Below, one piece after another: positions 42,371 to 54,073 of a stretch of DNA of 64,000 bases. A model generated the notes under the pieces. It had not been told where the DNA came from. It searched no databases and saw only the letters and a program-made list of their open reading frames with translations. The DNA lies in NCBI GenBank assembly GCA_002077045.2, contig KZ111180.1, positions 69,477 to 133,476 on the forward strand. The letters run 5' to 3'. Source of the DNA: Rachicladosporium sp. CCFEE 5018 (taxonomy: Eukaryota > Ascomycota > Dothideomycetes > Cladosporiales > Cladosporiaceae). Position 1 is the first letter of the stretch. Every line of letters begins with the position of its first letter. Position numbers and translations under genes: made by a program.

Positions 42371-43423
42371 TCACCCATCTTTCTTGCGCGCACTGATCTG
42401 TGGCAACTTCGGTATCTTCACATCCGAAGCCACTTTCTGTACTTGCGCCACAGCATCGCCGAGCAGTACTCGAATGGCGCCCTCCAGTCTGCGATCTTGC
42501 TTTCGCCGCATGTACAGTAGTACAATCCAGAGGATCACGCCGTCTGCCACGAAGAGCTGGAGTGCCCACCAGCCGATGCGCGTGATCCAGCCTATGACGC
42601 TCTTTCGCCGTTGAGTCTTGATCCATCGATTTGCCTCGAGCTGCTCGCGGAGTGCAGCGATCTCTGTCGAGAGTTTGAATAGCGAGGACTCGATGCGTTT
42701 TCGCCATCGCATGTCCGTGACCGCACCGCCCGCCGGCCGAGGTTGCACCGCCTTCCCAGCCTTCGCCTGCTGCTCATCCAAGCTGCCCTCAGAAGCCTCC
42801 CTCAAATCCGCCGCATCCACCTGCGAGAAAGCCGGCGCGTCCACAAACTCCTCCCCTTCCTCCTCCTCAACATCTTCCTCCTCATCCGCCTGACTAACCG
42901 GACTCAACACAGTCAACGGCCTCTCCATAGCCGCCGTCGAACTCGTAATCCCATTCCCACCCCCCTCACTACTCACGCCAAGATATCCACTCCTCTCCAC
43001 GTCCCTCCCGGGACTACTCTGTTCACTCCCACTTCCATGGAAGGAATTACTCTTAATCTGATCCCACACGAACTCCAGCTCCTCGACCAGCTGCCGCGCT
43101 TCGTCCGTGTGGCTGGCGTACTGTCGCATTGTTGAGATGAGCGTTTCGATATAGCGGCGCTTGGCTTCTGTGCGCGAGAGGGTGGCGTTCAAGGCCCAGG
43201 CGTCCCATTTCTCTTGCTCGCGGCGGAGGTGCTCTGGTGAGGCGTCTGGGTGGTGGGTGGATGTGGGGCGGGAGTGGACGTCGTGGACATCGCCTTCCAT
43301 GGATTGTTTGTAGAGCCCATAGAGGGCGAGACGGGCGCTGGGAGGGGGTTTCTGGGCGCCGGGGCGGATTTTGGTGACTGTTGTCAGGGCGTGGCCGAAG
43401 ACGCGGTCGACTGAGTCGGCCAT
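42371..43423 (-). CDS. Acyl-CoA-binding, membrane-anchored protein (Atg37/ACBD5-like)
   Basis: 350 residues from MADSVDRVF. Residues 1-115 form an acyl-CoA-binding domain: FGHALTTV, KPPPSARLALYGLYKQSMEGDV (the P-x-LYxLYKQ core) and KWDAWALN. A long acidic linker (DEEEDVEEEEGEEF) leads to a coiled coil and one membrane span near residues 290-312 (WWALQLFVADGVILWIVLLY), then a basic tail. This layout is that of Atg37, the peroxisomal pexophagy protein, and its animal counterpart ACBD5, which bind long-chain acyl-CoA and tether peroxisomes. The domain order supports that role; localisation is inferred. An upstream in-frame ATG at 43483 adds 20 unlikely residues. Confidence 0.85.
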   Translation of the reverse strand: MADSVDRVFGHALTTVTKIRPGAQKPPPSARLALYGLYKQSMEGDVHDVHSRPTSTHHPDASPEHLRREQEKWDAWALNATLSRTEAKRRYIETLISTMRQYASHTDEARQLVEELEFVWDQIKSNSFHGSGSEQSSPGRDVERSGYLGVSSEGGGNGITSSTAAMERPLTVLSPVSQADEEEDVEEEEGEEFVDAPAFSQVDAADLREASEGSLDEQQAKAGKAVQPRPAGGAVTDMRWRKRIESSLFKLSTEIAALREQLEANRWIKTQRRKSVIGWITRIGWWALQLFVADGVILWIVLLYMRRKQDRRLEGAIRVLLGDAVAQVQKVASDVKIPKLPQISARKKDG

Positions 43424-44019
43424 GTCGGTTGTTGATGATCGTGCCGTACCTGCTACCAATCTGTAGCAAGTGGAATGTAACAAGTTTCACTCCGTGACAT
43501 GTCTATTGCACTAGTACATGGCGACACGCGACAATCACATGCATTGCCCATGACGAGCGTGACGATAGATTCACCTCGGCCAGACGGTTTCCCTTTTCAA
43601 GCCATCCGCTGTCGCGGAACCTTACCCTTGAAATCCCACCCGGCTGGACGGCTCCGCTGCCTACACATATTTACGGCTTCTTTGATTGAAAGTGATCGTG
43701 AGATCCCCATGCCCTAGATATCAACTACACTACTCACGCCGACAGAGACACGAAGTCGCTCGAGCTTGGCAGGTCCGTAGGGAATGCAATGCGCGTCGTG
43801 TGATGTTGATTTGATGTTGATTGATGCATACCGTATAGCCGAGGTCAGAATGGGCGAAGTCATACCTTCGTAGTATGCATTGCAGTAGGACAGCAACTAA
43901 TTAATCGGCGAATGATGCGCCACTGAAGCCGTTTAGGTATCTGCACACACATCTGCGTGGACGAGAGCATTGGAAACCACGTCTACGATATTTTGAGGCA
44001 AGACATCCATTCTCCTACA
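43424..44019. other. Intergenic, divergent Atg37-like / CoA-transferase
   Basis: Presumed promoters. A short imperfect repeat of gatgttgatt occurs near 43800-43825. Nothing else. Confidence 0.5.
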
Positions 44020-45387
44020 ATGCCACCGATCGCTCTACCACGAGGGTGCCTCACGCAGCTGAAATCGTCTCAAGCAATTGCTCTAAAGGTCATACGCAAT
44101 GGGAGCCGTAATGCTAGCAACTCAGCACCGCTGTCTGCATTTCGAATTGTCGCATCACAGCGCCAACAGATTTCCAGGACCCAATGTCGCTACATGGGGT
44201 CGACTCCGTCTCCCGTATCAGCTGTGCCGCCAAACAAGCCCCATGCCGTGCTGCCGCTAGAAGGTATCACCGTCGTAAGTCTCGAACAAGCGATCGCTGC
44301 GCCGTTCTGCACGCGCCAGCTAGCAGATCTCGGTGCTCGTGTCATCAAAGTCGAACGACCAGAAGTGGGTGACTTCGCCCGTGGATACGATGATCGGGTG
44401 AACGGTATGGCGTCTCACTTCGTGTGGACCAATCGATCAAAGGAGAGTCTTGCTCTAGATCTCAAGGAGAAGAGCGATCTTGCAACTTTGATGAAAGTGT
44501 TGGAGCGCGCAGACGTGCTTGTTCAAAATCTGGCGCCTGGAGCTGCTGATCGATTAGGATTGTCGTTCGATAAGCTGCATGCTAAACATCCTGGACTGAT
44601 TGTGTGCGATATCTCGGGTTACGGGCAGGATGGCCCGTACCGTAACAAGAAGGCCTACGATTTGTTAGTGCAGTCAGAGGCTGGATTGTTGAGCGTTACT
44701 GGCACAGAGTCAGAGCCTGCCAAGGTTGGAATTTCGATCGCGGACATTGCTGCCGGCATGTATGCGCTCACCAATATATTGGCAGCTGTGATGCAGCGAA
44801 GTAAGACTGGCAAGGGTCGGAGAATCGATATCTCCATGCTCGAGAGCATGACAGAATGGATGAGCTTTCCATTGTACTACACATACAATGGTGCCCCAGG
44901 GCCAACGCCTGCCGGAGCCTCGCACGCAGCCATCTACCCGTATGGCCCGTTTGAATGCAGCGATGGAAGCTCAGTCATGCTCGGGATCCAGAATGAACGG
45001 GAATGGAGTAACTTCTGCACAATTGTCCTTGAAGATGCTTCGCTCAAGAGCGATTCTCGCTTCGTGACCAATTCGTTGAGGTCCCAGAATCGAGCCGACC
45101 TGAAGCAGATTATCGTCAGAGCTTTTTCGAAGCTGTCTTCCGCAGAGGCAGTAGAGAAGTTGGACAAAGCTGCAATCGCGAACGCATCCGTCAACGACAT
45201 GAAGGGTGTCTGGGACCACCCGCAACTCCGCGCGCGCGAATGATGGACAACGGTCGATACCCCGGTTGGACCTGTGCCGGCGCTGTTGCCGCCTGGTGCC
45301 AATCCTGCTGACGTGAAAATGGACGCTGTGCCTGATGTTGGACAGCACAATCAGAAAATCCTCGCTGAGTTTGGTATCGATAGTTGA
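44020..45387 (+). CDS. CoA-transferase family III (CaiB/BaiF), with in-frame TGA near the C-terminus
   Basis: Transfers CoA between carboxylic acids. The first 75 residues are Arg/Ser-rich and low in acid (MPPIALPRGCLTQLK...), a likely mitochondrial presequence. The catalytic fold starts LPLEGITVVSLEQAIAAPFCTRQLADLGARVIKVE and carries the expected aspartate in NKKAYDLLVQSEAGLLSVTG. The frame stops at TGA 45241-45243 after PQLRARE, giving 407 residues. Beyond it the same frame continues as WTTVDTPVGPVPALLPPG and ends KILAEFGIDS at 45387, the usual C-terminus of this family, where an arginine (RERW) would be expected at the stop. CGA to TGA would explain it. Pseudogene, error, or readthrough are the alternatives. 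No intron fits. Confidence 0.87.
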
Positions 45388-46803
45388 TGGTTTGCTTTCG
45401 GCGACATTTGAAGGCGACAGCAAGCCTACCTCGCGCCGGAGTCGTGGCGAGCCGTTGCAGTACATGTGTGCTTCAGCCTTCGGTGCATTCAGCTCGGTCT
45501 GTTGGACGTGTGAAGACTGTAACAAGTGCAGGGGGTATCAACTGTCGGGTGTCGCTGAGGATGATGCTCATGAAGCCCAGCTTCATGGCTTGGCGCCTTG
45601 GGCACAACTCTTCGTGCGAGAACACACTCGTAGCTTACGCCATCTTCAGCATGTCGACGAGATCGAGTAGCCTGGACTACGGGACAGTATGATCGTGGTA
45701 GAACGCTCATGGTGGTCAGTAACGCGACTGAGAACTGGAATCCAACGCGATCCCTTGCCGGTGATGATGTTACATATGTTTTGCCTGGATCGAAGCCGAA
45801 GCCTGAGCTCTGTGTTGCATTTCAGTCACATGCAGTGCTGGTGGTCAACAGTCTGCAAGCCGCCTGTGCAGGTGGCCTTGTGTTGGAGTAGCTGGTTGAA
45901 GTTGGTGTTGAGCTTTGGGCCACCACTCAAAGAATCTCTAAAAGCCGAGCGGACATACATACCTGACATGTGGGCAGAGTCGTTTTGTGGACTATATCGT
46001 CGTGTCACCCCGCATATCGATTGACTTGTCTTTGACTGAAGCATCCGTACAAGCGCTTACGCATTTACATGATATAGGGGTAGTATACCAAACGTCAAGT
46101 GTGATATCAAAGCCTAAAGGGCTGGTACATCGTATCTACTATGTGTGAGACATACTATGGAATTTCCCACCATCATCGTGATCACCACTCTCCAACACCT
46201 TGTCATCACCCTCTCGAACTGCGAATGTACCACATGGGCTCAGGCGCGTTCGGTGAACAGAAGAGACGATAATGCGCCGCCATTGCAGGTTATGCGTCAG
46301 CGACAATCGGAGCGATATCGGTGGCTGCGACATTTTCTATCCTCCACTTCCCACTAAACATCTATCTTTATGCCGACCCAACCGACCTGTGGGCCTCAAG
46401 ATGCAACGTCGGACGTACTTTGTCCACTCAAAGATCAGGTAGGAGTCATGTATAACCATCTCGTATCTTCAACGCCTCTGCAGTGTTCATGTCCTTTCCT
46501 TTTCCTGTCATCGGTTTGGCACAGCATTGCCAGCGACCGCGATATCGTTTTGTTGCTAGAAACTCATACATTCAGACAACTAGTCTCGACGGCAAACGTA
46601 CTACTTTGGTTTGCTTGTACAACATCGAGCCACATTGAATACTTTGCGCTCCCAAAGCCTTCTGAGAAACTCGAGCTCCTGTTCGATCACCCGGCACTGC
46701 AGCAACTAGGAAGTTTTGCGTGAGCGAGGGCACAAAGTCTTGACTCGCGAGACTCTCGCTCTGATCTGGGCCCCTCGAACTTGAGCAAGCGCGGGGCGCT
46801 GCC
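45388..46803. other. Intergenic, about 1.4 kb
   Basis: Several short overlapping ORFs without coding character. No RNA gene, repeat or transposon recognised. Confidence 0.5.
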
Positions 46804-48587
46804 ATGGCCACACCAACGAAAGGGCCGCCGGTCTCGAAGAGCAGCAGTCTGGTTTCGCTAGCTACGTCCTCGAGTAAGGAGGATGACAGCTCGAAGCATG
46901 ATCCCTCCGAGCACTCAACGCCCGTATTGGTCTCCAGTCTACATGAGGCAAAGAGTGCAGCAACCTTGACAGCGGTCAATCCCAGATGGTGGATGTCATG
47001 GAGATCAATGTACTGGACATGGTGGTGGCCCTTGACGAAGCTGAACCGTGGCGATCAGGTCGACAAAGGCCGCGATCTCGAGCTCGGCGATTTCTCTTCC
47101 CAAGATACGACACTCGCGCCCGTTCACACCCACGCCTCGAGTCATGATGTCGTGCCACATCACGACGGGCACTGGGAGGAAGGCGATGAGATCTACGCGC
47201 GGTTTACGCCGAAGCGCAAGATTCTGATACTCATCACTCTCAGCTTCTGCTCGTTTCTGGCGCCAATCAGCAGCACCTCGATCCTGTCTGCCGCGCCCGA
47301 AGTGGTGGAGACCTTTAAGACCACCGCGACGATCTTCAATCTGTCCAACGCAATGTACATGGTCTTCATGGCTTTGTCAGCCTTCCTGTACGGACCGCTG
47401 GGACAGACTTACGGTCGCAAGTGGCCACTCACCTTTGCTGCGGCAACCTTCACAGCCTTCAGCATCGGCTCGGCAGTCGCACCGGACTTCCAGACATACT
47501 TCGCCATGCGCTTGCTGACGGCCTTCCAAGGCACTGCATTCCTTACCCTAGGTCAAGCCGTCCTCGGCGACATCTATGCACCAGTTGCTCGAGCCAAGAT
47601 GGTCAGCATCTTCTTGATGGGTGTGCTCGTGGGACCAGCGATCGGACCCTGCATCGCCGGTGTGATTGTCACCTACAGCCATTGGAGAGCTATATTCTGG
47701 CTGCAGGCTGCGCTTGCCGGCGTGGCTACAATTGCTATGCTCGCGATCGTGCCAGAGACCGCTCACAACATGAGGAAGGATGATCTTGAAGGACTTGGAC
47801 GCAAAGAGAAGACCGTGAAGATTTTGAAGTGGATGAACCCGATTACGATTCTTAAGCTCTTCCGGCATCCGCATCTGTGCTTTGTAGCTATCGCGTGTGG
47901 CTCGTTGGTATTCAACATGTAAGTGAGCTCCCAATGGTAGTTGGTGCGACTCACTTCAACTTACATTCCCACAGGTACTCCCTGCTAACACCAATCCGCT
48001 ACGTTCTCAACCCGCGCTTCGGTCTCAAAACTCCTCTCGATGCCGGCCTCTTCTACCTCGCCCCCGGCTTCGGCTACTTCTTCGGCACCTTCTTCGGCGG
48101 CACCTACTCCAGCCACGTCCTCCAAAAATGGATCGCCAAACGCGATGGCAAGCGCGTGCCCGAAGACCGACTTCGAGCCTCGCTCATAGCCATGGGTGTC
48201 GTGATACCGAGCTGCATGCTGCTGTATGGCTGGGCGATCGAGAAGCAGGTGGGCGGCATACCGTTGCCGGTGATTGTCATGTTCATCCAGGGCGTGGCGC
48301 AGACGATCTGCTTCCCGACGTTGAATACCTACTGCACCGAGGCTATGCCGGAGCGGTCGAGTGAGGTTGTGAATGGCAACTACTTTCTGCGGTACTGCTT
48401 TGCGGGGCTTGGGTCGGCGTTCTGTCTGCCTGCCATCAATAAGATTGGGGTTGGGTGGTTCAGCACGCTTTCGGCGGGCTTTCTCGTGGCTTCTGCGCTT
48501 GGAGTTTGGGCGACTGCTGTTTGGGGCGCTGGGTGGCGGGAAGGTGCTGCTGATGCGAAGGCGGAGGAGAGTGAAATCTCGGAATGA
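46804..48587 (+). CDS. MFS transporter, DHA1 drug:H+ antiporter type
   Basis: Two exons, 46804-47918 and 47975-48587 (56-nt intron), 575 residues. A long cytosolic N-terminus of about 135 residues with a Ser/Lys-rich and Trp-rich part precedes twelve membrane spans. The MFS loop motif is GPLGQTYGRKWPL between TM2 and TM3; GPAIGPCIAGVI is the antiporter motif C in TM5. FTPKRKILILITLSFCSFLAPISSTS at TM1 is typical of the Qdr/Aqr1-like DHA1 subgroup that exports drugs, organic acids or polyamines at the plasma membrane. Substrate not readable. Frame intact. Confidence 0.92.
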
Positions 48588-49915
48588 GCTCGGCGGAGTG
48601 GCTGAACCATACTGCGCTCGGCTGAGTTGTCAGCCGACCACAACGCTGCTACGCCTGCGAGAGCTGGCTGTCTGATTGACCGTACTGTGCCAAAGTTGAG
48701 GGATCTGTCGCCAGCATCGACACTCGTACTGTGAAGGGACTTTTGCAAGAACAGGACTGACGAGATGATGCGAAGTGATTCGGTGCTAATGTTCAGAAAC
48801 TGGCGTAATGGATATAGAGGTGGGCATGATACCCGGGATGGTTTGATACTTTTGTCAGAGAGAAACATACCTAGTAAGGAAGCTTGAAAATTTATGGAAT
48901 CGTCCTTTCGTGATGTGACAATGTCGTGGCCTGCTGGGGCAAGCTGCTGCATGATAGTGAATCGAGGTGCTACACTTGCAGCCTTCTGCACCAGATCTTG
49001 CCATGTCATCGTGGATGAGCTCGTCGCAGAATACAAGCAACCTCTGAGCTCTGTACATTTTCTCAGTGTCGATGTTGCTGCAGTGAAGGTGGCCGTCAGC
49101 ACTGCTTTCGGACCGACATGGCATGTGAACTCATGTTCCCCTCTCTAGATCTGCACTGCCAACATATATTGGTTTGCAGCCGTCGTGGAGTCTGCAGCTC
49201 TCAGCGTGCAGGACCAGGGTGTAGGCGAAGTAGCACCGCGATATCGCCGCCGGTCTTCAAGGGCGAGCGTGAGTCCACGCTGCTCCTGGGCCCCATACAA
49301 GGGCGTGCTCGCACAACATAGAGTTCGCCATCACGGAGACAAGCAGATGGCGCGCGAGTATGAGTCTTGCAAGTCTGCGAGAAGTAGTGAATATGCCATT
49401 GATGTGAAAGTTCGAGCGAAATGTGGCGTGAAGTTGTGGATAAGAGCTGCAGGTGCAATGTGGAGAGACTTCGGCTAGTTAGCTAGTTCCTACGGAGTGA
49501 AGGGTCGGGTGCAGCCGGAAGTGTGACTGCACCACTAGACTTCACTGGATATAGCATGACCAGACGAAGCTGCTTCCTGCTCACACTTGATCATCCATTG
49601 CCGCCCGCGAAACCACCTTGAGCTGTAACAACACTTTCAATCACACTTCCAACAAAACCAGGTTCATTGCTGGAGTCCAGAACGATCTCATCTGCCGGAA
49701 CAACGCTTCCGAATCCATCCGTGCGGCCATATCTCGTGGAAAAGAAAAAGCTGTGGGAGCACCGTTGTCGACGGGAAAGTTGCTATAGACTATCGTTCAA
49801 TCAGGAAACACATCTGAGGAAGCGTTGCAGAAGAAACTTCTTGAGACTTGATAGTCTGTGAGGTGGAGTGAGGGACAACTGAAGCCGGCGGCTGGCGGTA
49901 CAGCGAGCTTTCACG
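48588..49915. other. Intergenic, about 1.3 kb
   Basis: No supported gene. A weak thioredoxin-like reading at 48894-49250 was considered and rejected. Confidence 0.5.
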
Positions 49916-50485
49916 ATGCCGACGCAACGGCCTTTCCTGAGCAACTTTCTGGCCGCCTTTCGAACACATACTCAGTCGATACCCAAAGCACCACCATCGA
50001 TCACCTCCTCGAACACACAAGCCGCCGCGACCGCACAAACGCTATGGCAGTCTGCAGCGCAAACGAGCCGAGCACAGTCGTCACTGGCAGCTGAACATGC
50101 AGTCACGAGTCCTCGACCCATCAATGCGAAGGCACAGGCATATCCAGCGCCTACGCCACAACAAGATCGGCAGCTACTCCAACACACCGTGTCGCCCACA
50201 ACCCACCTCCCTCGCTCCCCGTCCTCGACTGGTCTTCCTGTGTACGGTCCGCCGAACAAGCCGCAGCCATCGTATCCCACTGCGCAAGAGGCTGGCAGGG
50301 CACGAAGAAGAGGCAGTGACAGCAGTAGCGACTCTGGCGGCTTTCGGGACGTGAGAGGGGTGGGCGGGGAGAAGTGACTCATCGGAGGGAGGACTTCTGG
50401 GGGAGATGAGAGGTACTACAAGCTATCTATGGTGAAGCGGGATCGAAGCGCGGATCGGATTAGTGCTGATCAGTTGAGCCTGTGA
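49916..50485 (+). CDS. Small disordered protein, with in-frame TGA and conserved-looking tail
   Basis: From ATG 49916 (MPTQRPFLSNFLAAFRTHTQ) to TGA 50375-50377 is 153 residues, rich in Ser, Thr, Pro, Gln and Ala, ending SDSGGFRDVRGVGGEK. The same frame continues after the TGA for 35 codons, LIGGRTSGGDERYYKLSMVK then RDRSADRISADQLSL, to a second TGA at 50483-50485. This tail is ordered-looking and basic, unlike random sequence. A tryptophan at the TGA (TGG to TGA) would restore a 189-residue protein. The stop is followed by C (UGA C), the leakiest context known in eukaryotes. I do not recognise the family. Pseudogene, sequence error and readthrough remain open. Confidence 0.6.
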
Positions 50486-51667
50486 GATAGTGGCAGAGGG
50501 CTACCGTGGGTTTGAGATGTACGTACTTTGACGACGTGATGAGTTCATGAAAAGCGACGCGATCAGTTGTATGAAAGCTACATACAGCACGCGCATCCAA
50601 CGCTCAATCCTCTCTCGGCTTGGAGTAAGTATTGGACTATGTTCTCATTTGATGGAGTTCTGAGCGCTCTATCTGCACATGTCCATATCGACAGGGCTTT
50701 GACGGCTTTGACGAGTGCCGAGTCCGGCTTGACTGCAGACGCCACGAGAGGATCGCCACGTGAATCGCCGAGTGGCATGATGTGGGTCGATGCAGGTGCA
50801 TGACCGTTGTCGGAGAAATACGCTGTGTACATGACATCGTTGCCATCACCACTAAGCAATGACTTGATATGGAAGCAACCACTGGTATGGTAGTATTCAT
50901 GGCAGGTCAAGTGAATGAAGGTGTATGTGTTTCAGGTCTCGGGATAAGCGCCGGAAGGACGGAACGTTGCCGTTGCAGGGATGCGTGATCGCCGCCAGTG
51001 AAAGGCAGGGAAGGAGATGCAGATAGGTAAGAAGTACTTTTGTATCTCGTACGGCGGCGAAGAGGATAGCGATAGCGATTGTCAGTGCAGTGATGATGGT
51101 AGGTGCATATATACAGGGCACGTACGTATAAGACGCGACACACAATGGACCATACTAGATAATCGCACAGTGTGAGTGTGGTCTCCAGGAAATGCAGCTA
51201 GGCTTGTCTTCCCCGCACAGCTCGGGCGCCTGCACCCTCGACTCGAGCACGCCGGCGCGCGCAACGTCAGTCCTTCACACATCTTTACACTTGTACTTGT
51301 ACATTGACACGTGCCGTGATGTGTTGCGCAATGAGCCGCTTCATCACAGTCGTTGCTTGACTCTCCCCCACACCCGTGCGAAATCAGCCCGATCACGGAT
51401 AGGCTTTCGGCTAGCACGCTTGTGGTTTGCTCTTGCTGCATTTCCAGGCACAAGTCCAAGACACGCCTCTTGCCAGCTCTCACACTTCACTTCTCATAGT
51501 CGCCGGCATCGCCACGACCGCCCGGACAAGCTCTCTACATCCTGGAACTCACCGCGACCGAATCTCTTGGCCGCTGCCCACCGCCGGGACCCCTCCCGAC
51601 ACGCCGGCTCGCAGGTCCCAGAGAGCAGACCGCGCCCTTGAGCGCGCTGCGACTCGAAGGCGTCCCC
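50486..51667. other. Intergenic / long 5' region of the Mga2-like gene
   Basis: About 1.2 kb. A pyrimidine-rich leader around 51190-51640 fits a long 5' UTR of a regulatory gene. No gene seen. Confidence 0.5.
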
Positions 51668-52676
51668 ATGGACAGTAAGAACGCGACCGTATATACTGGC
51701 GATATGGAGTGGGCAAATGATCCTGCCTTCATCTCCGACGAGTTCAACAATGCCATGAACTCGGACTCACCATACGGCAACACACCTTTCGATGCGTTCA
51801 CGAACATGGGCGACTACATCGAAAGTCCAGGCGGTCTGCAAATGCGCAATCCATCCAAGTCGGGTCCAGATGCTGCGACGACTGCTGGCGCACAGCAATA
51901 TGGTCACAGCGTGAAGCCTGCGCAATCTTTGGAGAACTCAAGCCAGGACTCGTCGTCAGACACCTCAAGTATGCGCAAGCGAAAGCCTACTTCCGAGTCG
52001 CCTGTCTCGGATGCTGGAGTGAATGTGGTCAAGAAAGAGGACTCCATGATGGGCATCGGACAGAATGCTATCCCGTATTTCGGCGCTGGCGCGATGGGTC
52101 CAGGCATGTCAGATCAGGATATGTTTGGCTTCCCGAATCAGAGCACAAACTCGAGTCCTATCAATCCGACCGCATTCCACCAGGCTCTGTCACTAAACGG
52201 TCAGGTGCGGGGCGTGGCTATGCCACACACTACGCTTCCCTATACCCACGAGTCTCCTGTGAGTGTCCGCAGAGCGCGAGGCGCGGCTGCCACTAACGCT
52301 ACACAGGTGCAGACCATCAACCCTGCCACGTTCGATTTCGATGGTGGCTCGAGGGACCAGTCGCCTGCCATGCTCAACCCAGCAATGTTCAACAACTCAC
52401 CTAACGCCCTCTTCTCGACTCCATCTTCAGATAGTAACGACACATTCAACCCAAATCAGAACTTCGCAATGGCTGCGAATCCCGCGTGGCCCAGCGACTT
52501 CAATGCCTACACATCACCCAGCCAGGTGCGCTTCACGCCTTCGCCTGTGGTCACCGAAGCAACACTTGCAGCGCGAGCGCGGGGATCTAACGGCACCCAG
52601 CGTGGGAGATCTGCTTTGCATATCGCGCCCATCTCCCTCAAGTCGAGAGTAGAGACCCAGATCAACATTTACATGT
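51668..52676 (+). CDS. Mga2/Spt23-like transcription regulator, N-terminal part, cut by assembly gap
   Basis: 336 residues from MDSKNATVYTGDMEWAND to the gap. The sequence is Asn/Ser/Pro-rich (activation-domain-like) with a basic cluster SMRKRKPTSES, and ends LKSRVETQINIYM. In fungal Mga2/Spt23 homologues a segment of this type opens the conserved region before the IPT/TIG and ankyrin domains. Those proteins are membrane-anchored precursors of transcription factors that control fatty-acid desaturation. Here the IPT, ankyrin and anchor parts are missing: 100 N follow and the sequence after the gap does not continue the family. An alternative start at 51638 is in frame. Identification rests on one short segment, so it is moderate. 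Confidence 0.6.
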
Positions 52677-52776
52677 NNNNNNNNNNNNNNNNNNNNNNNN
52701 NNNNNNNNNNNNNNNNNNNNNNNNNNNNNNNNNNNNNNNNNNNNNNNNNNNNNNNNNNNNNNNNNNNNNNNNNNNN
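52677..52776. other. Assembly gap, exactly 100 N
   Basis: Exactly 100 unknown bases, the customary placeholder for a gap of unknown size. Distances across it should not be trusted. Confidence 0.99.
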
Positions 52777-54073
52777 GCTTTACCGGAAGCTCACGTACCT
52801 GGAGGCAAGATGCAGCCCAAAGTTGGGCACGTCCCCAATCGCTGGAACGTCTGTGCCGAAGCAATAGCTGCCAGCGCAGCCGAAGCCAGCGCTGATGTCC
52901 TGAAACCCACCATCTTCACAATAGCAGATGAACAAGTAAACAAAGATCGACACCCTGATGGAAGAATCTCAATAGAAACCCAAGCTACCCAAAGAGCTCC
53001 CCCGGTCTACTATATAAACCTCACCTACCTAGTGCATCTGCAGGAACCGACCGCATCGCTGCCACGCTACGTGACTACGCGGAGATCAGGCATCTCATCG
53101 AGCTCTCGCCATTCGCGATGCCCCACCAGCAACGCGCTACCCTCCACGTGCTGCGGCTGAGCAGGTTGTCATCGTCGAAGAACCCGATGAAGGACAAGCC
53201 AGGTACGTCAATGGCCATACCAAGCATTTGAGAAAAGCAGACAAGCTCTTGGCTGATGGAGAGCGTGTAAGGATTCGAGCACGCTGTATGGAAGGAAACG
53301 CTGGCCAACGATCGGACCTGCCGTATCTGGCATGATCAAGAGGTCACTGGCGCCTTGGTACCAGCCTGCCAAGGAGACGAAGGCTGAGATGGGAGAGGGA
53401 AGTGGGTTATATAGATGTGAAGTCAGGAACGTGGGGACGGGAAGGTGTTCGATTGGGTGGAGATGGGTGCTGGTATGAATAATGCAGCCGCTCAGTACGT
53501 CTCGGTATGCTCCTCCAGCTATGGACCGCGACTCGACCTGCGCATCTCTCCAGAAGCATGGACGCTCCTGTGCTAGTGCGATAGCATTTGCAACAGTGAA
53601 CTCATGAACTAGTGTCACTGAGAGAAAGGGAGCAGACTGAACACCAGTCCTCTTGTCCGGTATGTCAGACCTTCACAGATCCGGCTGCATCGCGCGTCTC
53701 TCTACAAGTTTAGAAGCTCCTATCCTATTTCAAATGCATCTGGAACAACGAAATAGTAACTCGTCGGCGCGCGGAGGGAGCAGACTAGTTATCATTGTTG
53801 TTGTTCAAGTTCTCGGTCTCTAAGACACGGCTACATCGCGGTCGGCTATAGAGAACACATGAATCATTGCACAGGCGCAGTCAGACTATCTGAGAAGCGG
53901 GACTACGCTCGACACCAACAAGACGATCCATGGCCTTGAGGTGATTTCGAGGACCCACCGCAAGCTGGCACAGAATATTCAACAGCAAAGGTATGGATCT
54001 CTTGTGAACCATATTGAAATCTAAATACCACCTCAGCACAAGCCGGCCCAGGTAGTTCTGTCTCGCAAGAAAT
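52777..54073. other. Post-gap intergenic, about 1.3 kb
   Basis: No supported gene. Two stretches near 53627-53705 and 53778-53855 share the words gagcagact and cggctgcatcgcg / cggctacatcgcg and may be a diverged local duplication. Confidence 0.4.

Noticed and set aside
48894..49250. Thioredoxin-like reading (SWPAGASCCMIV ... HFLSVDVAAVKV ... STAFG)
   Set aside because: The CxxC motif is absent, spacing between the putative active site and the VDV strand is too long, and a frame change is needed further on. Similarity could be chance.
53627..53855. Diverged local duplication after the assembly gap
   Set aside because: Only two short words are shared at similar spacing; not enough to claim a repeat.
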